A DNA stretch of 45,657 nt, from positions 27,269 to 72,925 of the forward strand of contig NZ_PJJL01000059.1 of assembly GCF_002929505.1 (NCBI RefSeq). The letters are read 5' to 3'. The notes under the pieces are model-generated. The model did no database searches, had not been told where the DNA came from, and saw only the letters and a program-made list of their open reading frames with translations. Below are positions 39,034 to 45,657 of this stretch, one piece after another; position 1 is the stretch's first letter; every line of letters begins with the position of its first letter. Origin of the DNA: Cryobacterium sp. Y57. GTDB taxonomy: Bacteria > Actinomycetota > Actinomycetes > Actinomycetales > Microbacteriaceae. Made by a program: the position numbers and the translations under genes.

Positions 39034-39417
39034 TCACCATTGAATCGTGGCCGCTTGTCGTGCCGCGTCGAGGACGTTGTCGGGGTGGTCCACGTGTTCG
39101 GCGGGCCGGTGGCCACGAAAATGGCCCGAGGGTGAGCACAGCCAGACGAGGAGTTCTTCTTGGGTCCATCGGGCGTCGGCGGCGAGCTTAATGAGGTCAG
39201 CGATCACGGGGCGGATGAGGTGTGTTTCTGGATCGAACTGGAACCGGGGGTAGATGTATGCAGTTCCGCGCTTGACCGAGAGGAGATGGGCCTGCTGGCG
39301 CAGGTGCGAGAGTATTGCGTGTTTTCCCGTGCGCATGTTGATCAGTTGGAGAACTTCGGCGCCCGTATACATGCCGCCAGCCGCTTCAATGTCTTGCCAA
39401 AAGACAGCCGGAATCAT
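39034..39417 (-). CDS. DUF2384/MbcA-ParS-Xre-like protein
   Basis: The 127-aa product has an N-terminal part that looks like a divergent helix-turn-helix (GMYTGAEVLQLINMRTGKHAI, about 15-35) and a C-terminal segment with IYPRFQFDPE, LVWLCSPSG and RPAEHVDHPDNVLDAAR, the pattern of the toxin-binding part of MbcA/ParS/Xre antitoxins (DUF2384). The call is by pattern only. It overlaps the metallophosphoesterase by 4 bp (39414-39417), so the pair is co-translated. A paralogue lies at 43149-43661. No RES-type toxin is present in the window. Confidence 0.55.
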   Translation of the reverse strand: MIPAVFWQDIEAAGGMYTGAEVLQLINMRTGKHAILSHLRQQAHLLSVKRGTAYIYPRFQFDPETHLIRPVIADLIKLAADARWTQEELLVWLCSPSGHFRGHRPAEHVDHPDNVLDAARQAATIQW

Positions 39418-40316
39418 GACTCACCAGCAGGCGCCGCATCAACCGCTTTGCTGTCCGGCTGCGGGTCCTCGCCAATGGTAAATTCATTGCTGACGGTCTG
39501 GGCGTTGCGGGTGAAGTACTCGATGTGCAGGGTGTTGGTATCAAGTATCGCTTGGCTGATGGCACGCTCGGAACCGTTCTTGTCGAGGAGGATGACCCGG
39601 GTGGTGAACGGGCTGTCACCGTCGTAGTCGACGGTTTCGTCGAAGTGGCGGTGGTAATGGCCGCCGAGATAGAGTTCGGGGCGTACCTGCAGAAACCCTC
39701 GGTGGAACATGGCCCGACCGGCGGCCGAATAGTGGATTCCGGCTGCTGGCCACCAACGATCGGTCTCGTCGAGCCAGGTATCGAGTGATGGCACGTTCAG
39801 TGGTGCGTCATGTCCGATGAGGACGTCGGCATGCTGGTTTCCGAGCGTGGCCAGGTCGGTCTCGGTGACGGATTCGGCTGGCCACCATGAGGTACCTTCG
39901 CTGCGGTGCCCTACGTCGACCGAATTCGCGCCGCCCAGCGCCGCCAGGGTCTTGCCGGAAGCAAGGGTGGTTCGCCAGCCGCGCGGAATGTGGGCGATGT
40001 TGGGCCTAAGCCAACGCAATCCGTCCTCGGTGAGCGGAAAACGGTAGAGACGAGTGAAGTCTTCGTGGTTGCCGTCGACGAAGTAGAGGGTCTGGGCTGT
40101 GACGGTGAGCCGTCGGCTGAGTTTGTCGAGGACGTTGTCCCAGTTATGGCCGGGCCAAATGAAGCCGAAATCTCCCAAAACCACGAGAGCTTGAATATCG
40201 CGCGCGTGCATGGTGCGGGACACGATGAGTACGTGTTCCAGGTCGCCGTGAGTGTCGCCGAGGAATCCGATGCGGCTAGCGGCGGACAGCGTGTCGCACC
40301 CAGTCCTAGGTGTCAC
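39414..40316 (-). CDS. Calcineurin-like metallophosphoesterase
   Basis: This 300-aa phosphoesterase carries the full set of dinuclear metal motifs: GDTHGD (near 20-25), GDFGFIW, GNHED, IGHDAP and GGHYHRH. These bind two divalent metals and hydrolyse phosphoester bonds; the substrate (nucleotide, RNA, DNA or protein) is unknown. The C-terminal ~70 residues are a less conserved tail. The start at GTG 40316 is tentative. It is followed by the overlapping DUF2384-like gene and preceded, after 167 bp, by a helicase-associated-domain protein on the same strand. A degenerate duplicate lies downstream. Confidence 0.88.
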   Translation of the reverse strand: MTPRTGCDTLSAASRIGFLGDTHGDLEHVLIVSRTMHARDIQALVVLGDFGFIWPGHNWDNVLDKLSRRLTVTAQTLYFVDGNHEDFTRLYRFPLTEDGLRWLRPNIAHIPRGWRTTLASGKTLAALGGANSVDVGHRSEGTSWWPAESVTETDLATLGNQHADVLIGHDAPLNVPSLDTWLDETDRWWPAAGIHYSAAGRAMFHRGFLQVRPELYLGGHYHRHFDETVDYDGDSPFTTRVILLDKNGSERAISQAILDTNTLHIEYFTRNAQTVSNEFTIGEDPQPDSKAVDAAPAGES

Positions 40317-40483
40317 AGCGCCCTCGTTGATTTGTTCCGCGCTCGGCGATCATCGAACGCGGAACACCCGTTTCGGGTCGATTCAGAGCCAGCCGTCATG
40401 TCTTCAGACTACGTTTAGCTCTCCTGATGGCAGCGTCCGCAGTGACTAATGTCGATGAGTCGGGGTTTTGATGCCTGCCGTTC

Positions 40484-41080
40484 TCAGCGTGGGTGGCTGA
40501 TTGCACCGGTTGTGCTTAGAAGGGCGAGGAGGACGGCCAGTTGGTCGGCTCTGTTTTTGGGCTGCGCGTCTATTTGGAGTTGCCGGAGTTGGCGGTTGAA
40601 CCATCGGCCGAGCGCGAACTCGACTGAGTCTGCGCCGTTAAGGTAGGGCGGGTTCCCGGTCCGTTGCAGGTGGTGAACGTACGCAGCGAAGTTTTTCTGC
40701 CAGATGTTTTCCTGCGGATCCCATTCAAAGGCCGGTGAGAGGTCGAGGCGAATGATCTGGTACCGGCATAGCCTCTCTTCGAACTTACGTTGATAGCCTG
40801 CCCACCCGCCCTTTCGGCGTTCCTCGGCGGGGAGGGTTGCGAGATTACGAGTGTTCTCCCGTGGGCTCCGTCCATTTTCGCGCCAGAATTCCTCATAGCC
40901 GTAAAGAGTCGAAACCCAGTTGACGGGGCGCCTGGTGTTCGCTGGCTGCGGGGCGTCGCCGTCGGCGTCGTTCGTGTCGGCTGCTGCGTAACGCGCAGAG
41001 CGTGGGCCCGGATCTGGTTCATTAAGCCAGAGTTCTTTGGCTCTGGAAGAGAGGTGGTCTTGGGGATTCGTGCCGGGCAT
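40484..41080 (-). CDS. Helicase-associated-domain-like protein (stand-alone)
   Basis: The 198-aa product appears to hold two copies of the roughly 65-residue helicase-associated (HA) repeat. The first, WVSTLYGYEEFWRENGRSP, is followed by WAGYQRKFEERL. The second, WQKNFAAYVHHLQRTGNPP, is followed by LGRWFNRQLRQL. The spaced Trp and basic residues are typical of these repeats, which in larger proteins sit next to helicase motors and probably bind DNA. No motor is present here. The N-terminal 60 residues are disordered-looking. The ATG at 41080 is the only good start. It may form one unit with the metallophosphoesterase and DUF2384-like genes. Confidence 0.6.
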   Translation of the reverse strand: MPGTNPQDHLSSRAKELWLNEPDPGPRSARYAAADTNDADGDAPQPANTRRPVNWVSTLYGYEEFWRENGRSPRENTRNLATLPAEERRKGGWAGYQRKFEERLCRYQIIRLDLSPAFEWDPQENIWQKNFAAYVHHLQRTGNPPYLNGADSVEFALGRWFNRQLRQLQIDAQPKNRADQLAVLLALLSTTGAISHPR

Positions 41081-41394
41081 TAGTGGCCAATCGTGGCCAC
41101 CCGAATGGCGGCCTCGATAGGGTCATGCGCGGCAAAGAGCACGCGTGCGTGCCTTTTCGCTAATTCGCGAAACTTTGTCGGCGACTCGGTGGAATGAACC
41201 GAAACCTTTTCCTACGGTTGCAGGTCAAGCGGACGTTTACGACGAGCGGCCGAGCAACAGCTCTACGAGCAGCCCGTCTACCAGACTTGGCACGGTTTAA
41301 CGGCAATCTCTGCGGCGGCGTCACTCTCGGAAAATAGTTTGAAATTCTTTTATGCTTGTTGATCAGCATTTTCAATGAAGACGAGGAGTTGAAC
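41081..41394. other. Divergent intergenic region
   Basis: About 310 bp between the divergent helicase-associated-domain gene and the transposase-like gene, presumably holding promoters for both. Notable short features are a direct repeat of GTGGCCA (around 41081-41099) and a TTTCGC/GCGAAA dyad near 41156-41173. The 41320-41370 part is A+T-rich. No clear -35/-10 pair can be assigned. Confidence 0.4.
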
Positions 41395-41532
41395 ATGACA
41401 AATGCAGTGCAATATGCCTTGAGGCGCGAAATCAGCCGCACACATACTTTTCATGACAAACAACCGATTCACCGACAACCTCAACTCCGACACCAACCGC
41501 CTCGCCAAGCTGCGGGCAACCATGATGGCTGA
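41395..41532 (+). other. 45-codon ORF with strong RBS overlapping the start of the transposase-like gene
   Basis: An ATG at 41395 is preceded by GAGGAG at a good distance (about 8 nt) and reads MTNAVQYALRREISRTHTF, ending at TGA 41530-41532. It overlaps the 532-aa frame, which lies one base ahead (+1) and whose own ATG (41453) has no ribosome binding site. The codon TTT at 41449-41451 is followed by C, so a +1 slip would join both frames. Alternatively it is a small upstream ORF. Confidence 0.35.
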
Positions 41533-43051
41533 CTCCGCAGTACCGGACCCCACCGATTTCGGCGGCATGAGCGCCTCCGCAGTCCCTTCCGGCGGTCGCG
41601 CAGACTATGTCTTCACTTCGCAGCAGGTCGTCCTAGCCCACTCCCGGGTTCTTCAGACCGGCATCCTCGACAAACTCGTTGCGTGGAGGAGCGAGGACGC
41701 TCGGGTCGCCGGCGCCAGCGCACGGTCCACCTTCATCTCTGACCGCGCCATCTTGGTTGGGCTTCTCCTGCTCGCCAGCGAACACGGGCCGCTCCTGATC
41801 AGTTCTCTCGCCATGGTCTTCCAGAACCGACTGACCCCCGAATCCCGCGCGTTGCTGCACCTCGCCGACGTGGCTCCTGCTTCCCTAGGCGACACGCGGG
41901 AGGACAAGCGCTGGTACGGCGGCACACACCGCGCTTTCCACCGGTTGCTCGTGCTTATGGATCCTTTTCCTCACAACCAAGGCAGCACGATTACCTCCAC
42001 GGAGGCTCAGGCCGTTCTGGACGCGCACGAGGCCGACCACGAGAAGAAAATGAGGACCCGCCTGGACGAATTCACGAACGCTTTCCTGCACATGACATTC
42101 CTGCAGCAACCGCGACACCTCCGTTACGCCACTGGCCGCATCGACCTCGCCGTCGGCCAAACGTTCATAGCGTCGCCGACCACCCGCGGCTTCTCGAGAA
42201 AGACCCGGGCGGAGACGGTTACGAACGAAATCGGCGCCGACCCTCGAACCCTCCCGCACGGACCCATCGACGTCTTCGCCGGGGCAGGAACGGCTTACAA
42301 CGGCAGGAACAACCCTCGCTGGGGCTGGATGGTTAATAGCGCCGTGCGGGTCGACTCGGAACGCCCCGAGGAATCCCGATTTCCCCAGCTGGCGATCAGC
42401 GCAACCCTAAGCCTGCCCAACATCGGGGCGGCAGAAGAAGCCGTCTCGCTGATGCGTACTGCACTTAGCACCGGCCTGGCACCTGGCATCCTTGACATCG
42501 ACAAGGCCTACTTCGCGAGTTCTCCTGTCGCAGGTCTTCATGAGTCCAGATTCAACCTCGGCTTCACGCCCTCGACCGACTACCGCGTCGAGCGACTCGA
42601 CGAACACGACCTTCCGGCCTCTCCCGACGGGATTCGCGCCCAACAGTCTGTGACCTTGGACAAAAACGACGGTATGCGCCAGCGGCAGCCCATCACGTAT
42701 GGGAGTGAGCAGCGGCAGGCTTTTCACAATCACGCACGGAACTCCATGGAATGCCTCAACGCCGGTATCACAGAGTCACTTTTCGAGAGTCTCAGCGGCA
42801 CCTCCCGCCAAACTGTGCGCGGATTCGCTGCCGCCCAGATCTTCCTGACGATCTCGCTCAGCAACTACAACCTGAGCGCCATCGCCGCGTTTCTCCGCAA
42901 GCAAATCAGCAAACCGGTCATACCGTCGCCGGCCGCTGAACTACCCGCGAACATTTGTCGCAGGGACCGAGAGTGGCACGCCCCATACGTCTCGCCCAAC
43001 CCGGCCGACACCTCGCCCACACCCGAGGACGGTGCGGTGCCGACGACCTAG
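41453..43051 (+). CDS. Transposase-like protein, possible DDE type
   Basis: The 532-aa product has three blocks that recall DDE transposases: IDVFAGAGTAYNGRNN (near 270), LDIDKAYFASSPVAGLHESR (near 348-367), and a C-terminal RNSMECLNAGITESLF, where an acidic residue could be the third ligand; a hydrophobic helix (AAQIFLTISLSNYNLSAIAAF) follows. The N-terminal half is unlike common IS families. No terminal inverted repeats were found. It ends at 43051, followed by a strong terminator. The ATG used here lacks a ribosome binding site (see the overlapping ORF at 41395). The neighbouring integrase-like gene supports a role in a mobile unit. The family is not named, and the call is tentative. Confidence 0.5.
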   Translation: MTNNRFTDNLNSDTNRLAKLRATMMADSAVPDPTDFGGMSASAVPSGGRADYVFTSQQVVLAHSRVLQTGILDKLVAWRSEDARVAGASARSTFISDRAILVGLLLLASEHGPLLISSLAMVFQNRLTPESRALLHLADVAPASLGDTREDKRWYGGTHRAFHRLLVLMDPFPHNQGSTITSTEAQAVLDAHEADHEKKMRTRLDEFTNAFLHMTFLQQPRHLRYATGRIDLAVGQTFIASPTTRGFSRKTRAETVTNEIGADPRTLPHGPIDVFAGAGTAYNGRNNPRWGWMVNSAVRVDSERPEESRFPQLAISATLSLPNIGAAEEAVSLMRTALSTGLAPGILDIDKAYFASSPVAGLHESRFNLGFTPSTDYRVERLDEHDLPASPDGIRAQQSVTLDKNDGMRQRQPITYGSEQRQAFHNHARNSMECLNAGITESLFESLSGTSRQTVRGFAAAQIFLTISLSNYNLSAIAAFLRKQISKPVIPSPAAELPANICRRDREWHAPYVSPNPADTSPTPEDGAVPTT

Positions 43052-43058
43052 TCGAAAA

Positions 43059-43100
43059 CGAAGAAGTCGCTCCTGAGGAATCTCAGGAGCGACTTCTTCG
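43059..43100. terminator. Strong bidirectional terminator hairpin
   Basis: A perfect 19-bp stem (43059-43077 CGAAGAAGTCGCTCCTGAG and its complement at 43082-43100) has a 4-nt loop GAAT. It lies between the convergent genes ending at 43051 (plus) and 43149 (minus). Upstream A-rich (CGAAAA) and downstream T-containing (TTGTTG) flanks fit use in both directions. Confidence 0.85.
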
Positions 43101-43148
43101 TTGTTGCGCAGGACTGGGGCCGAGGGTTACATGGTTGCCACGGCCTCG

Positions 43149-43661
43149 TCACCATTGGGTCTCGAACTCGTTTCTGGCGGCGGCAACCACAGAATCAGGA
43201 TCGTGGAAGTGGTCCACGGGACGGTCCTCCTCCTCGAAGGATGTATTCGGCCCGCCGAGCCACAGCAACAGGTCGTGTTCGGTCCAGCCGTTCGCCATTG
43301 CCAACCCGATGAGTCGCCCCATCAGCGGGAGAATCTTTCCGTGAACCCGATCGAATTGAAATCCGGGATACAGAACAGCGTTCCGCCTCACGATGCCAGC
43401 GATGTGATGCGCCGCGCGGTTCCGCGACGCCAACATCCGGTTTGACGGCCTAGCTCCGAGCACTTTCGCGACCTGGCTGCTGGTTAACAGCCCGAACTCC
43501 GCCTCCATGCGGGCCCAGGCAGTCTGGGTTGCTTGCACGCTGCACACCAGCTGATCCGATACGACGTCGGCGCTCGGATGCGCCGCTTGTCTGGGGCGCC
43601 GACCGCTTCTGTCGGGAACCTCGGCTTGGTCCGGCTCCGCAGTCGGCCCTGATGTAGTCAT
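43149..43661 (-). CDS. DUF2384-like protein, paralogue of the one at 39034
   Basis: This 170-aa protein shares with the 39034-39417 product the order FGLLTSSQVAKVLGA, then VLYPGFQFD, LLLWLGGPNTSF and FHDPDSVVAAARNEFETQW. It carries an extra N-terminal tail of about 45 residues. The C-terminal part has the MbcA/ParS/Xre antitoxin pattern. The two copies bracket the transposase-like gene and are on the same strand. The gene is divergent from the small ORFs that lead to the integrase-like gene; its promoter lies in 43662-43864. It has no adjacent toxin-like gene. Confidence 0.55.
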   Translation of the reverse strand: MTTSGPTAEPDQAEVPDRSGRRPRQAAHPSADVVSDQLVCSVQATQTAWARMEAEFGLLTSSQVAKVLGARPSNRMLASRNRAAHHIAGIVRRNAVLYPGFQFDRVHGKILPLMGRLIGLAMANGWTEHDLLLWLGGPNTSFEEEDRPVDHFHDPDSVVAAARNEFETQW

Positions 43662-43864
43662 GATTCGCCTTTCTCAGGGCGGTCTGCCTTGCACATAAGG
43701 AGCGCAGCCGCCGAACACTGTCGATGATCTCCCCTCACGGCGGACCGACGCCGAGTTTGTCGTTGAGTCGGTGGTTTGAAAATAGGAACTTTCGTACATT
43801 TGGATTTCAGCAGGCCGGAGAGGTCCGATAGAAGGGCACCCGACCACGAGAATCGGGGTTCGAA

Positions 43865-44020
43865 ATGGTTGACACGAGTCACAATGCAACAGACGACAGC
43901 CCGGAAACAGGACCGGACTACCTGTGGGGTATCGAAGGCGGATGCTGGCTGATCACGACCAGCCCCGTCGTCAGCATTCAACCGGTACCGGCACGTCCCA
44001 CCGAGAGCCCCGAACGATGA
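43865..44020 (+). CDS. Small ORF 1 of the integrase-like operon
   Basis: This 51-aa frame (ATG 43865) encodes MVDTSHNATDDSPETGPDYL and then WGIEGGCWLITTSPVVSIQPVP. The GGCWLITT segment is echoed in the next two ORFs. The stop overlaps the next ATG (ATGA at 44017-44020), which supports it as a real coupled gene. No function is known. The protein is too short for a domain call. Confidence 0.5.
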   Translation: MVDTSHNATDDSPETGPDYLWGIEGGCWLITTSPVVSIQPVPARPTESPER

Positions 44021-44346
44021 CCTACACCCTGACTGGGGCCGAAGGTGGCCGCTGGATCGTCACAACCATCGGTTCCGCCCACAGCTTCGATCTGGATGCG
44101 ATGACCGTCACCCGCCTTCCCGGCAAGGGTGCCGCGGCAACCCTGAACGATCAAACGCGTCCCCTCATCGAGATCGTGCACTGCACCGTTGGTGCTCGAG
44201 GCTACTGGCTGATGAGCCCCGAGCCTGACGAGTCGGACTATGTCGAACACTTCTGGCACCTGTCGAGCACGATCCAAGCAATCAACCCCGTCGCCGACGA
44301 GAGCTGCGACGACGATATCGCCCCGCGACAAGATCCCGAGAGGTGA
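44017..44346 (+). CDS. Small ORF 2 of the integrase-like operon
   Basis: The 109-aa product begins at ATG 44017 (MTYTLTGAEGGRWIVTTIGS) and continues HSFDLDAMTVTRLPGKGAA, then RPLIEIVHCTVGARGYWLM. The pattern (G.W.VTT......DLD...V.R.P...A......L..I..C.VG....L) recurs in small ORF 3, so the two are paralogues. It is coupled to ORF 1 by ATGA. A 4-bp gap (GGCG at 44347-44350) precedes ORF 3. The protein is probably a compact beta-rich fold; function is unknown. Confidence 0.65.
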   Translation: MTYTLTGAEGGRWIVTTIGSAHSFDLDAMTVTRLPGKGAAATLNDQTRPLIEIVHCTVGARGYWLMSPEPDESDYVEHFWHLSSTIQAINPVADESCDDDIAPRQDPER

Positions 44347-44350
44347 GGCG

Positions 44351-44683
44351 ATGCGTTACGTGCCGGAGGGACAGCCCTCCCTGGAGTCCCTCAGCGACGA
44401 CTGCACGGGCTCCTACGTCGTCAGCACAGAATCTGACACCCGGTACTGGATCCATTGCGACCGGCGTTTGGTCCGCCGCGTGCCCCGTGCAGAAAATGAG
44501 CGTGCGCTCCGGCTCCGGGGCGACGGCGAAAACCTCATCCTCGAGGAGATCATCCAGTGCCGCCGGGGCCGGCCGCTGCTGCTCCTGATAAATCTGCGGC
44601 TGCCCGGCGTCTTGATCACCACTCGCGAATCCACGCCGATCATTCGCATCGACCCGGTACCGGAAATCCGTGGTTGGTCATGA
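44351..44683 (+). CDS. Small ORF 3 of the integrase-like operon
   Basis: The 110-aa product from ATG 44351 repeats the ORF 2 pattern: GSYVVSTESDTRYWIHCDRR, LVRRVPRAENERALRLRGDG, then LILEEIIQCRRGRPLLLLI. The stop (TGA 44681-44683) overlaps the integrase-like ATG (44680). A long alternative frame here overlaps the integrase gene's upstream extension, which is why the integrase start is placed at 44680. It is likely an accessory to the recombinase-like protein; that is inference. Confidence 0.65.
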   Translation: MRYVPEGQPSLESLSDDCTGSYVVSTESDTRYWIHCDRRLVRRVPRAENERALRLRGDGENLILEEIIQCRRGRPLLLLINLRLPGVLITTRESTPIIRIDPVPEIRGWS

Positions 44684-45585
44684 CCGCCGCCGAGGCTCGC
44701 TCGTACGATTACCGTCCCATCAACGCACTGCCCTATTGGCACACGATTGGTGACTTCATCACCGCTGCAGTCGCCGACACCGCCTCGGCGACGAACCGCG
44801 ACGAACGTTCCCTCTATCCCGCAACCGTCGCCTTTGTGCTGTGGTGCTGGCAAAGCAGAGGCACGCCCCTGGAGCGCACACGTATCTTTCGCCGCAGCAC
44901 GGTCGAAGAATTCATCCATCTGGCCATGAAGACATATGCCACCAGCAGCAGAGCCACCCACCGATCGACGCTCTGGCTCATGGTCGAAACTCTGAACCCG
45001 GCCGACGTGACCGAGCACCGGCCGATCCCACGGTCAGCGCCGACAAAGCCCTATTCGTCGTCGGACGTTGCCACGCTCTACAGCTGGGCCGCATCGCAAG
45101 GGACCGAACATCGGCGCTGCGACGCCGTCGCCCTCCTCGCTCTCGGGCTCGGGGCTGGCCTGGCGGCGAGAGAGATCCTCGGAGTTCGCGTCAGAGACCT
45201 CGACACCACAAGCGATGACATCCACGTAATCGTGTGGGAGAGCCGGCCACGCGTTGTACCCCTCAGCCCTCAATGGGACCGACCCCTTCGGCGAATCCTT
45301 GGGGACCTCATACCCGCTGACTGGCTCTTTCGTCCCGGCCGCATCAGCGCGACCTCTGGACAAGTCACGGATTTTCTCCTGCGCGCCCGCACCGACCTCG
45401 ACGTTCGGCCCAGTCGCATGCGCGCGACGTGGCTCGTGGAGCACCTCCGCGACGGGACACCACCGCAGGAACTCCTGCGAATCTCCGGCCTCAAGAATCT
45501 GGCAGCCCTCGACAAACTTGCCGCCTTCGTGCCCCGAACGGCGGTTTCTGCAAAAGTTTCTCAAAGAAATTTTAACAAGGTCTGA
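44680..45585 (+). CDS. Tyrosine-recombinase homologue with altered catalytic residues
   Basis: The 301-aa product resembles phage-integrase-type proteins: an N-terminal helical core-binding part (about 10-115), then a C-terminal part with LGLGAGLAAREILGVRVRDLD (box I region) and PSRMRATWLVEHLRDGTPPQELL (box II region). Against the usual pattern the box I Arg is Ala (GLAARE instead of GLRxxE), the box II H-x-x-R is S-x-x-R, the LGH is SGL, and the expected Tyr is replaced (DKLAAF). Only one catalytic Arg clearly remains. It may bind DNA without cutting, act with a partner recombinase, or be a distinct subfamily. The start at 44680 overlaps small ORF 3. Confidence 0.7.
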   Translation: MTAAEARSYDYRPINALPYWHTIGDFITAAVADTASATNRDERSLYPATVAFVLWCWQSRGTPLERTRIFRRSTVEEFIHLAMKTYATSSRATHRSTLWLMVETLNPADVTEHRPIPRSAPTKPYSSSDVATLYSWAASQGTEHRRCDAVALLALGLGAGLAAREILGVRVRDLDTTSDDIHVIVWESRPRVVPLSPQWDRPLRRILGDLIPADWLFRPGRISATSGQVTDFLLRARTDLDVRPSRMRATWLVEHLRDGTPPQELLRISGLKNLAALDKLAAFVPRTAVSAKVSQRNFNKV

Positions 45586-45657
45586 TCAGGGTTTTGGTGT
45601 GCCGTGATCATCGAGGATAGGGCAATTGGGCGGATTTTGACCCAGTCTCTAAAATTC
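45586..45657. other. Right edge of window
   Basis: 72 bp after the integrase-like stop. An A+T-rich patch is present, but no gene, hairpin or repeat was recognised. Confidence 0.4.

Noticed and set aside
43778..43793. Sequence GAAAATAGGAACTTTC resembling a half of the yeast FRT site
   Set aside because: A short near-palindrome with only a TAGGAACTT core in common; no FLP-like gene and no second arm in the required spacing.
44557..44679. Upstream extension of the integrase-like gene
   Set aside because: It overlaps small ORF 3 and lacks a ribosome binding site; the ATG at 44680 couples to the ORF 3 stop.

Overview
The window reads as a stretch of a high-GC actinobacterial chromosome, most likely a member of the Micrococcales such as Microbacteriaceae. 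The codon choice, the GTG starts, a TctCBA transporter of actinobacterial style and an actinobacterial-looking CBASS with a TIR-SAVED effector point that way, but the species cannot be named from the sequence alone. No rRNA or tRNA gene, CRISPR array or complete insertion sequence was found.

Layout. (1) 1-4193: ordinary metabolic genes, namely the 3' part of a thiolase and a tctC-tctB-tctA tripartite tricarboxylate transporter operon. (2) 4323-4834: wreckage of IS21-family elements, with left-end repeats, an istA stub and a cluster of terminal repeats. (3) about 4840-17560: a defence block. On the minus strand lie a retron (phosphoribosyltransferase/winged-helix protein, msr-msd RNA, reverse transcriptase), a DUF4238 protein and a membrane protein. 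On the plus strand lies a complete type II CBASS operon (cyclase, Cap2, Cap3, a DUF6602 nuclease-like protein, TIR-SAVED). A minus-strand HEPN-CBS protein follows. The block ends at 17699-17746 in inverted copies of the same IS21-like terminal repeat. (4) 17774-26106: a two-gene minus-strand operon with the layout of Druantia type III (large DruH-like protein, then a DUF1998 helicase). (5) 26569-28184: two membrane proteins, one with a TM2 domain. (6) 28423-37849: a plus-strand type I restriction-modification operon preceded by a helix-turn-helix/pseudo-methylase gene and followed by a SIR2-like gene overlapping hsdR. (7) 38070-43661: a minus-strand group (helicase-associated-domain protein, metallophosphoesterase, DUF2384-like protein, a broken second metallophosphoesterase, a small ORF), a plus-strand transposase-like gene and a second DUF2384-like paralogue. 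(8) 43865-45585: three tightly packed small paralogous ORFs leading into a tyrosine-recombinase homologue that lacks most catalytic residues.

How the parts fit. At least four recognisable anti-phage modules are stacked here: retron, CBASS, Druantia-like and type I R-M with an attached SIR2-like gene. Several may act by abortive infection through NAD+ loss (TIR-SAVED, SIR2-like) or RNA cleavage (HEPN). The best-supported specific observation is the retron RNA: a perfect 14-bp inverted repeat at 6300-6313 and 6527-6540 encloses four hairpins and overlaps both flanking coding sequences. The least described parts are the HEPN-CBS protein, the DUF6602 member of the CBASS operon, the pseudo-methylase ahead of hsdM, the metallophosphoesterase/DUF2384-like pair, and the small-paralogue/inactive-integrase unit at the right edge.

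Limits: all family calls come from motifs read by eye, with no database search. Distant calls (DruH, DUF2384-like, the DDE-like transposase, helicase-associated repeats) are given lower confidence.
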